From: Saccharum officinarum
Lineage: Eukaryota; Streptophyta; Magnoliopsida; Poales; Poaceae
NCBI GenBank assembly: GCA_020631735.1
Contig: CM036199.1
Coordinates: 14,290,834-14,354,833 of the forward strand
Direction of reading: 5' to 3'
DNA length: 64,000 bases
Part shown: piece after piece, positions 1-11,127 of the stretch
How the letters are laid out: each line of letters opens with the position of its first letter
Numbering within the stretch: position 1 is the first letter of the stretch
Translations under genes and position numbers: made by a program
Notes under the pieces: generated by a model
Databases searched by the model: none
What the model saw: the letters and a program-made list of their open reading frames with translations, nothing else
What the model was told of the DNA's origin: nothing

Positions 1-186
1 ATACGCAGCAACTCGAAGATCAAGTGCCTCTAGAATGCAACTCTCAAGCAATGCACTTGAATCTCACTCAATCTCACTCAAGATGTGCAACTATGCAAAG
101 AGATGAGTGGAGGGTTGTTCTCTAGCTCAAAGTATGTCTCTATATCTCAAAGTGTGCGAGAGATACCCTCAAACCCGGCCAACGTC

Positions 187-194
187 TATTTATA
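187..194 (-). promoter_or_regulatory. LTR TATA box (reverse strand)
   Basis: TATAAATA read on the minus strand. It occupies the same position relative to the palindrome array as the TATA box at 56023-56030 in the plus-strand copy of this LTR. Confidence 0.6.
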
Positions 195-234
195 ACGAAG
201 GGGTACGCAGCTAGCCGTTACAGACGACTCAGCG

Positions 235-660
235 AAAATCGTGCTGACCGGACGCTCCGGTCAGGGTGACCGGACGCGTCCGGTCACTACACGACAAACG
301 TGAACAGTGCGCGTCAGAACTAGCCGTTGCCCTAACCGGACGCGCTGAACCGAGTGACCGGACGCGCTCAACGAGTGACCGGACGCGACAGTGCCAGCGT
401 CCGGTCGCGTTCCAGTAAGCTCCAGCTACGACCGGACGCGTCCGATCGTACGTGACCGGACGCGCCGCGCGTCCGATCGTCACTCCGCTTCTCTCTGTGT
501 TTCTGGACGCGTGACCGGACGCTCCGGTCCCGTGAAGGACCGGACGCGCCGGTCGCGCGCTTCTCTCTTACGCCCAGTTGAACTGACCGGACGCGCCCGG
601 TCAAACCGAGACCGCGTCCGGTGCAGCGTCCGGTGCAGCGTCCGGTGCAGCGTCCGATCG
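235..660. repeat. Array of CpG-rich 20-bp palindromes in LTR
   Basis: More than ten perfect or degenerate copies and half-sites of TGACCGGACGCGTCCGGTCA lie here; a perfect copy is at 267-286. Spacers between copies vary and are not themselves repeated. Confidence 0.9.
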
Positions 661-1095
661 CCGTTTTTCAGTGAAAAACAATTCGGACTTTCACCACCTT
701 TTTCTCGCCTCCGGCGCAATAGAAAATAGGCATTTCATTTTCTCGAAAACGCCTGAATCCCGCGCTCGCACGCTCGGCGGGAGGGAGAGCGAACCCCAAA
801 CCCCTCTCTACCGCTCAAACACCACCGCCTTCGCAAATGTGCTACACCACCAAAGTGTACACCTCCATGTGCATGTGTGTTTAGCATTTCACAATCATTT
901 TTCAAGGCGTTATGTTAGCTCTTTACTAGATCCTAATGCATATGCTCAAGACGTTGATCTAGTGGCACTTGATTTTCGAGCTAACCGTGATTGCCCTCTT
1001 GATAGTCGGCTATGTATCCTAAAACCCGGTCAATCACTTCTCTACTCATCTTAGACCGGCAAAAGGAAAACCCTATGGTTATACCTTTGCCTTGC

Positions 1096-1195
1096 NNNNN
1101 NNNNNNNNNNNNNNNNNNNNNNNNNNNNNNNNNNNNNNNNNNNNNNNNNNNNNNNNNNNNNNNNNNNNNNNNNNNNNNNNNNNNNNNNNNNNNNN
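1096..1195. other. Assembly gap (100 N)
   Basis: Exactly 100 Ns, the usual placeholder for a gap of unknown size. The sequence on either side belongs to two unrelated retroelements, so true adjacency is not shown. Confidence 1.
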
Positions 1196-2050
1196 GCGGC
1201 GGGCCGCGGCACGTGCGGAAGCGAGGGCGGCGGCGAGGGTGGAGATGGGTGGAGTGGGTTGTAGGCCGTTCCATCGCCCCGGGGAGCAGCAGACCGGCTG
1301 CAGCAGCAGCAGTGGTGGCGTCTCCAGGAAGAGCAGTGGTAGCATCGCCAGGAAGAGCCGGGTCGACGGCGTCAGTGGCATCAGCCGGGTGGATCGGGTG
1401 GCCTGCTGCCGCTGGAGCACCATCGGCTGCGAGGGCGAGGGCGGGGGTCTACCCTCCAGGTGCGCCCCAGCCCCCAGCAGAGAGAAGATGAGCTGCAGAC
1501 CGCATCCAGTGGAGAGGGGCGCCGGTGCCAGGCTGCTCTGCAGTCCAGGGGGGGGAGGTGCGGGTGCCAGAGGGCTCGACGGCTCCAGCAGTGGGGGAAA
1601 CCTGCTGGCCCCCTGGCGCGCGGCGGCGGCAGGGAGGGCGGCCCCTGGCCGGCGACGCCAGGAAGGGCGGCCCCCTGGCCAGCGGCGCTAGGAAGGGCTG
1701 CGGCTCCAGCAGGGAACCCGCCGGCGCAGCAGGAAGGGAGATGGTGGGGCGCGACAGAGGAGGAGAGGCCGCGATCTGGTCCCAGGTGGTGGGGTGGGAG
1801 AGGGGGGAAGTGAAGAAGAAGGAGGGAGGAGGGGGTTCAGCCATGGCCGGCTGGGAAGAGGTGGCAGGCGGCGCCCCTGCTGCTGGGGTCAGCCGGCGGC
1901 TGGGGAGAGGAGGGAGGAAAGAGAAGGCTCTGGTACTATGTTGAAATAGGAGAGTTTCTTGATTAGGCTAACCCTAAAAGGGTAGCTATATAGTGTAACA
2001 TACATGGGCCTCATGGGCCTAGCCACATGGGCAACACACAAACTCCAACA
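1196..2050 (-). mobile_element. 5' end of a short-LTR retroelement (probably Copia), reverse orientation, truncated by gap
   Basis: Reading the minus strand from 2050: a 112-bp LTR (TGTTGG...CAACA), then immediately TAGTACCAGAGCC, which resembles the initiator-Met tRNA primer binding site of plant Copia elements (about 10 of 12 positions by eye). A GC-rich leader and a proline-rich ORF from 1844 downward follow and run into the gap. No gag core or pol motif is visible before the gap. The ORF could be the gag N-terminus or non-coding. TIR-like TGTTG/CAACA ends and the PBS carry the call. Confidence 0.6.
1939..2050 (-). repeat. 112-bp LTR of the short-LTR retroelement
   Basis: Begins TGTTG and ends CAACA on either strand (TG...CA with 5-bp inverted ends), and is followed on the minus strand by a primer-binding-site-like sequence. 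The second LTR is not in the window. Confidence 0.6.
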
Positions 2051-2355
2051 GGTGTAAGCAATTACGTACTTCGGAATAGTTTAAACACAAATCTTGATGC
2101 CTAAAGATCATGCTTTGACGTCGCTTACTGTATTGACTGATACTATGGTATTTCCGAACACAAGCAGCACGAACATTATTTAATTATGCTTTCAGACTCA
2201 AAGGTTTGGAGAACTCAAACTGCTTCTCAAAGCGTGGTCCTAAAGTATTTGCTGTACATCAGGCCGGAGCTTCAGAATGCTTCTTGTAACCCTTGGATCT
2301 GGTCAAAATGTTTGTTGTTGATCAAGAAACTCCCCTGCCTTTCCACATTGGAAGA

Positions 2356-4623
2356 TCAGTACCGATCTGACTGAGTAACGATAGCCTCGATCCGATCTAT
2401 TGATGCATGCAACTTCCATAGTTCATACTGAATGCTGGTTCTCCTGTGCCAACAGCCCTGTGTAGAGCAAATATGTCAATCACAGTGTTCGTGAGTTCAA
2501 ATTGTGCTCACGCAGTAAGGGTGTGTTTAGTTCGCGGTTTTTTTTGGTTTGGGTTACTGTAGCATTTTGTTTGTATTTGTCAATTAGTGTCTAATCATAG
2601 ACTAATTAGGCTCAAAAGATTCGTCTCGTGGTTTTCTACCAAACTGTGTAATTATTTTTTTTCGTCTACATTTAATGCTCCATACATGTGTCAAACATTC
2701 GATGTAACGGAGAATCTTAAAAATTTTTGGGAATTAAACGTGGCCTAAGTTTCGATGGATAGGAATCAAGGATCCTGCTCGAATGCTTCTAATAATTATA
2801 AGGAATTTAAGTAGTCTTCGTGCTGATTCAGACTTACCCATGAATCTCAGGAAGCACATATTCTGCTTTCCATCCAATCCTTAAATCAAACCCTGGAACA
2901 AGCTGAGTTTTGACTTGTTTCTTATCTGAGAGACACCGTCTCCCCCAGGCAAGTAGAAAGCTTCCACTTCATCCAGTTGCATTCAGATGATAATTGTGGC
3001 CAATACCAACCTGCCATTGCTGTTAAATCTCATGCACAATCAAAGCCACAGAACAAATTTCTCCACATCAAAGTGAACTTCAATCGGAGCATTTAATTTT
3101 AACTCATTACCATTTCTGAGTTCAGCCATGTTGATTATCAGATCATGTCAGCTAGTGTAACCTCTTTACCTTAACATGTTTATGGCATATTGGCATCTAC
3201 ATTAGACACGGATGATTACAGCACACCTTTTGAAGGTGAGTAATAATGTTCAATGGACTACCTGGATAGGAAAATGGTCTATGCTCTATTCCTGATGAAG
3301 CACACAAATCTTTTCTGAACCATTTTTCGTGACCAATTTTTTGCTGCCATAGCATTCAATCCTCTTAATCATCAAATCACACGCATAGGGAAGACTAGTA
3401 TATCAACTAAATTTTCACCATGGAAATGTTTAAATTACAAAAGAGAGATATTAGACATCTATTCTTCATGTAGGTAGATTCATACTTCATGTAACAAGTA
3501 GGTGTTAACACATTATTCTCACTTCTTGTAATAAAACTTCATACATCCCAAGGGTCAGTTCCTAAAGCGGAAGTAGTAGCTTATACTTTGTACAACAGTG
3601 ATTATCCATAGATGGGGTGTAAAGAGATATTTGCTTCAATCAACATTATTTATGCTATCAGAGCAGCAAACAAATAAGATTAAGGCTTTTACCAGTCTTA
3701 ATATTTTTATTTCTAACTTGAACTTGCATTATGCACTACGGTAAGCATCAAATGCATAATTTGTAGTCACACAATCACATTGAGCAATTATTCAATTAAC
3801 ATTGATGGGTGCACCATTAGATGCATGTTTCATGGACTATCAAATTTATCTTGCACTTGTGGTTCTCCGAGTACAAAACTTACTTGCTGTCCCAAAAACA
3901 CTATCACAACTAACAGGATTCTGAAGAAGGAAAGAACCTGTAGATTTAGAAACTTTGTGACTGGTATCTTCTTGGAAAGCAGCTGTATGTCACCACTGAT
4001 GGGCTTGTACTGGAATTTCCATTTCCGGTCGTAGTCTAGAGGCTTCAGTACTACCTTTGCCTCAAAGTCATTCACCTCAAGATTGTAGAACTGCAAAGAC
4101 AACATATCATTACATTTTCACATGAGTTACGAAGCAGCAGAAACGATTAATCATAGCACAGAGTAGTAACAACCACTATGGGGACATAACCCTACAATTT
4201 CTACATTTATAAGAATTTCATCAGGCAGAGACTGTCCTGGCGTACAGGAGAGGAAAGTTCATGAAGACACTTATTTCGAATGCACAATCATGGGGAGGAT
4301 TTAGCATTTCCAAACCCAAAGAGCCTATGGGAAAATCAATTTCGCTATCAGAGAGGGAAATGAATGGAGGCAAATGGACAAACAAATCTATGAGTGACGA
4401 CGCATCCAGCACTCTAGGGTTTATGGCGAGGTCTATAATTTGGTAGGGGTCCTCCGGAAGAGACCTCGAGGTTGAGGCCGACGCGGAGACCCTGGAGCTC
4501 CTTGCGGAACTTGAAGTGCAGCTCGGCCGGCACCACGTTGATCTTGTACAGCTCGTCCAGCGTCGCCGGCCCCTCCCCGACCCCGCCCTCCACCCCGCCG
4601 CCGCTTCCGGAGCTCGAGGCCAT
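2356..4623 (-). CDS. Four-exon gene resembling plant 'outer envelope protein' (about 196 aa); frame broken by single-base losses
   Basis: Exons on the minus strand are 4623-4465, 4090-3938, 3010-2838 and 2457-2356, each with GT donor and AG acceptor. The start is the MASSSGSGGG methionine; an upstream in-frame ATG at 4641 is also possible. Conserved-looking segments in order are TLDELYKINVVPAELHFKFR (exon 1), FYNLEVNDFEAKVVLKPLDY and KKIPVTKFLNLQ (exon 2), VGIGHNYHLNATG, GWKAEYVLPEIHG (exon 3), and AVGTGEPAFSMNYG (exon 4). I recall this pattern from a plant family annotated as chloroplast outer envelope protein (Arabidopsis At2g17695 type), from memory only; a beta-barrel is inference. Exon 3 lacks three single bases and exon 4 one, each in a short G or C run. 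Codons before and after every loss still read the conserved family, so sequencing error is likelier than decay. A MITE lies in intron 3. Confidence 0.75.
2519..2745. mobile_element. Tourist-like MITE inside intron 3
   Basis: A 227-bp element with imperfect terminal inverted repeats (GGGTGTGTTTAGTTC / GAATTAAACGTGGCC), flanked by TAA on both sides (2516-2518 and 2746-2748), the target-site duplication of PIF/Harbinger-type Tourist MITEs. The interior (ctgtagcatttt, gactaattaggctcaaaagattcg) is typical of a very abundant grass family. Confidence 0.85.
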
Positions 4624-6186
4624 CGTGTGAGAGAGGGGCACCCTCTACTCTCGTCGGTGGATTACTGGATTTAGGCGGCGGAGCGAAGGCACGCCGCTGG
4701 GGGCGATGGAACAGAGCGGGCCGCTGCCGGCCGTAATCAGGTGATGTGTCGATTTTTCAGCTCACACCCTCAAATCATCAGATACTGCATATAGGGGACG
4801 TTGCGCTCGCTAGAAATGTGAGCAAATATACCTTTTCTGGATTGGTTTCATCAGAGCAACTTATAAGAAAAATTGATAAAATTATCGCTGTTTGGACGTT
4901 TGAAATAGCTGCTCGTCCAGGAAATTGTAAGCTTAAAATCTGAAGATAAATTTAATGAGCATATTCGGTTGGTCTTTTCTTAGCGTTGTTGTTATTGAAT
5001 TGTATGATGTTTCGTGTCTTGAGATGGCAACAGCAGCCGTCACAACGGTTAGCTTTAAGTGCAGATGAACATGCTTTATCTAATAGTAATAGTAAATGGT
5101 TTTCTAAATAAAAAAAGCTCAATGAATTTTTTTTCTATATTAAGGTATCTAAAGCCATCTCGAGTGAAAACTACAAACTATGATCCTACGTGGCAACATC
5201 TTGATTCAAGTTTTGGAGAGCATCGAATCATCGAAGGCAAGAGAGCAAGGGGAAAATAGATCCTATCTACTCATAGCGAATAAATAAACGACTTGATCCA
5301 ACTTGCTAGCCTCCCAAACTTCCATCCCCGCTAATGTTATTGACAACCATAGTGCTACAATTGCCTCGCAACTCTGGATCTCAACTTCTGGAGGTGAAGT
5401 ATTAAAGGAGGGCCAAACATCGAATGGAGAGCTATGGTGAAGCTTAGTTGGTGCCGCCCCACTATGGATCCATCTTTTTGGTGAAGAAAGCCCATAAGCA
5501 ACATAGGATCTGAGCAACAAGGCCATAAAGCGATCAAATATTTCAAGGCACTTCGCATAGGCTAGACAAGGTCCGAAGGTGATCTTGCTCCTATGTAAGG
5601 GCTACTAAGTTGGCCAAACCAAGAAGAGAGCACCGGTTTGGTTTAATAGTGTGATTATTGGAGTCTAGAGATTGATAATAGTTTAGTTGGGACACCAAGT
5701 TATAGAAAAGTATGGCTCACATCGTCTGAGTAGTTAGAGATGGCTAGGTAAGACTTAAAAGAGAGACCATCTAGTCGACAATATGCTAACCACTTCTCAT
5801 ATTTGATTGTTTGTAACATAAGGAGATATGAGTTCCTTAGGCCGTAACCCATCTAGTTGACTAGGGTTCAACTCGAGGGGTTACCGAGGGCTAGGTTTCT
5901 AGATTAGGTTTTGAGAGATCAAATGAACTTAGTGAGATAACAAGTTTAGAATCTCAACAAGGTCTAGCAAAAGATTTATCAAAGCTAGGTTCTGGATTGT
6001 TACGCATACTGCTGGAGAAAAATGAACCAATTTATAGGAGCTTATTCCTAGGCACGTGTGGCTCTTTTTTTTTTTACAAATGTTTAAGACTCGCCATTGA
6101 CGAATTAATTGGTGCCAATGTATGATCACTTTTCTCGTTATTTTTGTGTGTATAACACAAGTATTTATTTAAATTTTGGACTCCGT
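4624..6186. other. Intergenic; promoter side of the minus-strand gene, no further gene recognised
   Basis: About 1.56 kb. The first ~110 bp upstream of 4623 are GC-rich and could contain the leader of the minus-strand gene. The rest is AT-rich with only short unrecognised ORFs (for example minus 5263-5526), none with a known motif or splice support. Confidence 0.5.
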
Positions 6187-6515
6187 GGCCTCGTTTAATT
6201 TCGAAAAGTTTTTAGCGAAAATGTCACATCGGATGTTTCGTGCGATGTCGGAAGGGATTTTCGAATACTAACAAAAAAAACTAATTGCACAATTAGCCTG
6301 AAAACAGCGAGACAAATTTATTAAGACTAAGTAACTGTCATTAGCAAAAGTGTTACTGTAGCACTTTAGTGTCAAATCACGAACTAATTAGACTCATAAC
6401 GTTCGTCTTACAATTTCCACGCAAACTGTGCAATTAATTTTTATTTTATCTATATTTAATACTCTATACATGTACCACAAATTTTACTATAGCACTTTTG
6501 AATTCAAACGAGGCC
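6187..6515. mobile_element. MITE with GGCCTCGTTTAATT termini
   Basis: Terminal inverted repeats are ggcctcgtttaattt on the left and aattcaaacgaggcc on the right. The interior has the actaattagactcataa / ctgtagcac words shared with the Tourist-like MITE at 2519. No clean target-site duplication is visible, so the superfamily is less certain. Confidence 0.65.
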
Positions 6516-6934
6516 TGTGTTAAAACCCTTCGTGCGATGAGTTGTATCCGTGCGATGGATTGTATCCGATGTGATGTTTCAAAATAAGATTTCGTATTTC
6601 CTGAATTTGAACTAGTTTGGCTTGTCGTTTTCGTAAGAAAAACCTCCTATCATTAGGTAGATCTTTGAATATACTTTTATAATAAACTTATTTAAAGATA
6701 TAAATATTATATATATTTTCTATAAATATAATTAAAATTGAGAAAGTTCAAACAACCCGCTTTCTACGGCGAGCCTATTTTTGGGACAGACGAGTATCTC
6801 CCTCCGTCCTCCGATGCGCATCACTGTGACGTCCATGCTGCCTCCCCGCATCCTGAGTCCATGACCGCCGCCGCCGCCGCCGCCGCCCCCTCCTCCACGC
6901 ACACGCTCCGACACCCCTTCCTCCGCATTCCCCG

Positions 6935-8588
6935 ATGTTCCTCCGCCACGATACTCTCCTCCTCCTCCGCCTCCGCCTACCTCCTCACCACCCCCTACTC
7001 CGCCTCCTCCACTACGCCTTCAGCCCCGAGGCCCACCCGCCGCCGCAACACCCGGCGGCCCCGGCAGCGCCGCACGCCGCCGAGCTTTGGATCGCCAAGG
7101 CGCTCGCGTCAGCGGCCCTCCTTCGTCCGCACTGCCTCCCGGCCTTCCGCGGCCTCGCAGCCTCCCCGCTTGCTGCCGCGGCCGCAGTCCGGCTCGCGCC
7201 GTGCGCCGGCTCTGCCCTCCGCATCTTCTCCGCCCTGCACTCCCCGCCGCTCTCTGTACCCCCTTCTGAGCAATCCTACAGCCACGTTATCGCGTCGCTG
7301 TGCCGGTCCGGTCATCACAGGGACGCACTCAAGCTGTTCGACCAAATGACGGATCAGTCGGGGTACTTACCCGAAGCAGGGTTCTTCTCGTTCGTGGCCG
7401 GCTCCTGCACCAATGCCGGCCTTCTTGATGCTGCGGCGACTTTGCTCACAAAGGGCTCCCGGTTTGGTTGCCGCATTGAGCCGTATGCATATAACAACCT
7501 CTTGAACTCGTTAATTGCCCGTGGCCGTGCGCAGGATGCTGTTGCTTTGTTTGAGAGCTGGATTCAGGATGGGCTGTATTCTCCCGATGCCTGGAGTTTT
7601 AATGTTGTCATTAAGGGGGTGTGTCGAGTGGGGAATTTCCAGAAGGCACTTGAGTTAGTTGAAAGGATGACTGAGTTTGGGTGTTCTCCGGATACCATCA
7701 CACACAATATTCTTGTTGATGGGCTATGCAGGGCGAAGCAGGTGAACAGGGGCCATGAGGTATTGAGGAGGCTCCAGAGGGATGGTGTTTGCATGCCCAA
7801 TGTTGTGACATACACCTCAGTAATATCAGGTTATTGTAAGGCTGGCAGGATGAAGGATGCGTTGTCAGTATATAATGACATGCTTGAATCTGGAACAAAG
7901 CCCAACACGGTCACATACAATGTGCTTATTAATGGATATGGAAGGTTTCGGACATGGAATCTGCAGTGAGAATGTATCGGCAGCTGATTCTCCGTCGCTG
8001 CCCTCCCGACGTTGTGACATTTAGTTCTTTGATTGATGGATATTGTCGGTGTGGACAGCTTGATGATGCCATGAGGATTTGGAAGGAGATGGGTCAGCAT
8101 CATATTCAACCAAATGTGTACACCTTCTCCATCATAATACACTCACTTTGTAAGCAGAACAGATCAGCAGAAGCTCTTGGTTTTCTAAGGAATTGAATAT
8201 GCGAGCAGACATTGCCCCACAGACATTTATATATAACCCAGTCATTGATATACTGTGCAAGGGAGGAAAGGTGGATGAAGCAAACTTGATAGTAACAGAC
8301 ATGGAAGAGAAAGGGTGTCATCCTGACAAGTATACATATACTATTCTAATAATTGGGCACTGTATGAAGGGTAGGATAGCAGAGGCAATCACCCTTTTCC
8401 ACAAAATGGTGGAAACTGGGTGTCGCCCTGACAATATTACAGTTAATTCTTTTATTAGTTGTGTTTTGAAGGCTGGGATGCCTAACGAGGTAGATCAAAT
8501 AATGCTTATTGCTTCAGGTCATGCTTCAGCTAGTCAGAAAGTTCCTTCTCACCAGAGCCAAAGACTAGATATTTCAGTTGCTGTATAG
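6935..8588 (+). CDS. P-class pentatricopeptide repeat (PPR) protein gene, two apparent frameshifts
   Basis: Translation starts at ATG 6935 with an Arg/Leu/Pro/Ala-rich stretch that could be an organelle transit peptide. From about residue 110 a series of ~35-residue PPR motifs follows, with the usual words TYNVLINGYG, SFNVVIKGVC, TYTSVISGYCKAGRMKDAL, TFSSLIDGYCRCGQLDDAM and TYTILIIGHCMKGRIAEAI. There is no E, DYW or SMR domain, so it is P-class; such proteins bind organellar RNA and affect its stability, splicing or translation. The frame moves by one base near 7945 and again near 8190 (between LRN and NMRADI). Both are consistent with loss of one base, and the repeat register continues across each, so an intact ~550-aa intronless gene is plausible. 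It resembles the At2g06000 type from memory, weakly. Stop TAG at 8586-8588; an AATAAA lies just after, near 8603. Confidence 0.85.
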
Positions 8589-9231
8589 TTGAATTGTGCT
8601 AAAATAAAGAATGTAGGGAAGAGCACCTGAGCTGTCTCAGGTGCTTATTGCTGCATAGAACTGGGACTTCTCTAGATGAGAACAACGAGGCATGGTGAGT
8701 TTTCTTCTATTTTTATCAGTTGCCTCCTGCGTGGCACCTATACTAGATTGTACATTTTTTGTGAACTATCTCTATCTCCATTCTAACTCAAAATTACCTA
8801 ATCAATGATCTGGTTAGATTTAATAGCTTGACAGCATGCTTAATGCCCTCCCTACATTTTTGGTACATCACAAATATAGTAACAATAACATGTTTAGTCT
8901 GAGAGAAATGCTGGGTCTAATAGCCTGATTGGATATGCACAAATTGTGGGCAAGATTTTACTACACTGGTCATGGTGTGATCATTTCTAAGTTAAAGACC
9001 TAACTGGCATAAGTCCTTAGTTTGTTAACATACTTCATCATGTAAATCCCTCATTCCCACTCCAGTTTTATGTAATAAAACACTACTGAAGATTGGAAGG
9101 CATTGTGCTTCTATCTTAACTTTTTTTTTGTTTTTTTGTAGGACATTCATCTAAAGAAACTCAGGTGTGAATATTGAGACATTGGTTGCACCAAGGCTAC
9201 CTAACTATCAAAAGTAGTCAAACCAAGTTGA
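8589..9231. other. 3' flank of the PPR gene, no gene seen
   Basis: AT-rich, beginning with a probable polyadenylation region (AATAAA near 8603). Only short ORFs; nothing recognised. Confidence 0.5.
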
Positions 9232-9571
9232 TGCACTCCGGCGGCACCCCTCAGGTCCCGAGTTCGACTCCCGGTGGGAGCGAATTTCAGGTCTGAGGGT
9301 TAAAAAAACCCTCGTTGGTCCCGTGTGCCAAAGCACTAGTGGTGCGGCCCGTCCGGCCTGCGGCAACGGCTGTCTGGGCGACGGAAGACCCGGCCTACGG
9401 GCAACGGTGTCACCGGCCCGGCACCGGCCCAGGTAACGGTCCCCACGGTGTCCGCTCCTAGTGTCGGGACGGGGCTAGGGTTCGGGGGTTTCTCGGCTCG
9501 GGGAACTGAGAATTCCTTCTTAGTTGAAAGCCGTGGGGCGGTCTTTCCCCCACCGGGTCGAGTTTTTTTTT
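9232..9571 (+). mobile_element. tRNA-derived SINE with T-run tail
   Basis: Contains a B-box-like segment (gagttcgactcccggtggg) near the 5' end, then a GC-rich body including cgggacggggctagggttc and ccaccgggtcgag, ending in a run of nine Ts. This layout matches a long (~330 bp) grass SINE family that ends in oligo-T. A clear target-site duplication is not visible. Confidence 0.6.
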
Positions 9572-9837
9572 AAGAATGGGTAAGCTATTTGGTGCACTGC
9601 GCATTCAGTGAAGTGATTTGCTGAGTCCCATAAAGAGGAGTCAAACAAGTGTCCATAGTGCTGCCCTGCTGCAGTGGTGCTACAAAACTTGCACACATAA
9701 ATGCTGGACACGCTCCTCTAAACATCATATCCAAGCATATGCTCTGTCAGTCGCTTTGGCCTTTTGCCAAGATTCAAGAGCAGCTACATTTGGGAGATTG
9801 TTAACTGGATAAGATTGAAATAGCAGATGAGAACCCA

Positions 9838-9985
9838 TTGTTTGAAGAATTGGATGGAAGTAGATTTACTCTCTAGCAGTGGTACTTCAGTTGTATTCTT
9901 TCTTTAGAAGACTCGATGCTTGAAGAATTGGATGGAAGTAATTTACTCTCTAGCAGAGGTACTTCATTTGTATTCTTTCTTCTCT
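9838..9985. repeat. Imperfect tandem duplication, unit about 75 bp
   Basis: The unit beginning ttgaagaattggatggaagt and ending gtattctttctt occurs twice in a row with small differences, for example agcagtggtacttcag versus agcagaggtacttcat. Confidence 0.8.
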
Positions 9986-10127
9986 GTGTATTTTACTGTT
10001 CATCCCCATATAGATTTTTTTTGTAGGAAAGGGTATGCAGTAGTAGTATGCACATTGTTGTGCATTCTTCATGTCTACACAAGCCTGAATATACAGTTTT
10101 TGCTAGCTTATGTCTACACAAGCTTGA

Positions 10128-10294
10128 AGGGCAGGCCTGGTGCAGTTGGTGAGTGCTAGCTCGCCGAGTCACCAGGTCCTGAGTTCGAAGCCGTCTCTCT
10201 GCAGAATTTCTGCGGGGGTAAGACTTTGCTTCGGTTATTCCCTTCCCCAGACCCCACTCGTGTGGAAGCCTCTGGCACTGGGTCTGCCCTTTTT
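10128..10294 (+). mobile_element. Au-type SINE with perfect target-site duplication
   Basis: Begins agggcaggcctggtgcagt, carries the B-box gagttcgaagcc, then ccttccccagaccccactcg and ends ggcactgggtctgccctttt, all hallmarks of the Au SINE of grasses. It is flanked by a perfect 20-bp direct repeat (10108-10127 and 10295-10314), so the insertion is young and complete. Confidence 0.9.
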
Positions 10295-10314
10295 TTATGT
10301 CTACACAAGCTTGA

Positions 10315-11127
10315 CTATACAGTTTTTCCATTGCAATTTTAAACCTGCCTTTAAGGTGATGAGTATCCAGTTTCTAGTTTTCCAAACATAATCTACAGTA
10401 CCTTAAACCTGCCTTTAAGGTGTTGAGGAGCTTAGCGGACTGTCCTAGGGACTGGAATCACTAAGTCAAGGAAGGACTTCTATTTCTTCATGAAAGTTTC
10501 ACATTTGCTTGTCTACTAGGCCTCCAAAATCACACTTTTTATCTTTTTGGGAGGATTTAAGTTGGTCTCAGAATTAAAATTAATTTTAAGTTGTTCAAAT
10601 GAAGTCCAATTTAAGGCAGTAACATTCTTCATAATTTCAATTACTAAGTCAAGAAATTTCCCATCCTTTCTCTGTTTTCGCTGCTTAAGAGATATCACTT
10701 CATTGGACTTTTTAGACACCCACAATCCATGGCCATGGCCCAGTCGATCCAGATTTCTGGTGACTGGTACAATGTACTCATTTAGTTACATTATTCACAA
10801 TTCATGAAAATTGCAATTCTTGTGTATTGAATTATATTAAGTACCAGGTACTATGTAACATTGGAATAGGGATGCTCTATGCTGCTGTACATTTAGTCAG
10901 TTAGTCACATCACATCTCTGTGTTTATTAAAAAGATAATTAAGTGGCAGCGAAAGTTAGGCTCATATCATCAGCTGGCCTCTGAATGTTATTCCATGTGG
11001 GTCATACAGTCATTATGATGGTGCCAGCATGTGTCTATTTCTTGAAGATGAAAGTAGGTTGCAAGATCAGTGCTATTGAACATTTTTCTACTCTTATAAA
11101 CAAGAGCAAATTTGCTAATTCATTCTA
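10315..11127. other. Intergenic, no gene seen
   Basis: AT-rich sequence between the SINE and the stop codon of the minus-strand LURP-one-related gene. The part nearest 11127 probably includes that gene's 3' UTR. Confidence 0.5.

Larger units (their letters stand above)
1..1095 (-). mobile_element. Partial LTR of a Sirevirus-like Copia element (family 2), reverse orientation
   Basis: The reverse complement of this stretch matches about 55127-56217 of the family 2 5' LTR further right. It includes the same TATA box, the same array of CpG-rich palindromes and the same tail that runs into the gap. It is cut on the left by the window edge and on the right by the run of Ns, so neither LTR terminus is visible. 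The apparent reading frames here, rich in RVRS or DRTRP, are by-products of the repeat array and are not genes. Whether it belongs to a complete element or is a solo LTR cannot be told. Confidence 0.9.

Noticed and set aside
235..660. CRISPR-like repeat array
   Set aside because: Repeats are palindromes with irregular spacing and degenerate copies, within LTRs of a plant retrotransposon; there are no cas genes and the host is a eukaryote.
229..729. Overlapping 80-110-residue ORFs rich in RVRS / DRTRPV on both strands (also near 18137, 25300, 29539, 36636, 41355, 55447)
   Set aside because: They arise from translating the CpG palindrome array, which has no stop codons in several frames. They vary with array length and show no domain.
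6738..7349. 203-residue plus-strand ORF, Pro/Arg/Ser-rich
   Set aside because: It overlaps the start of the PPR gene in another frame; composition reflects GC-rich sequence and no motif is present.
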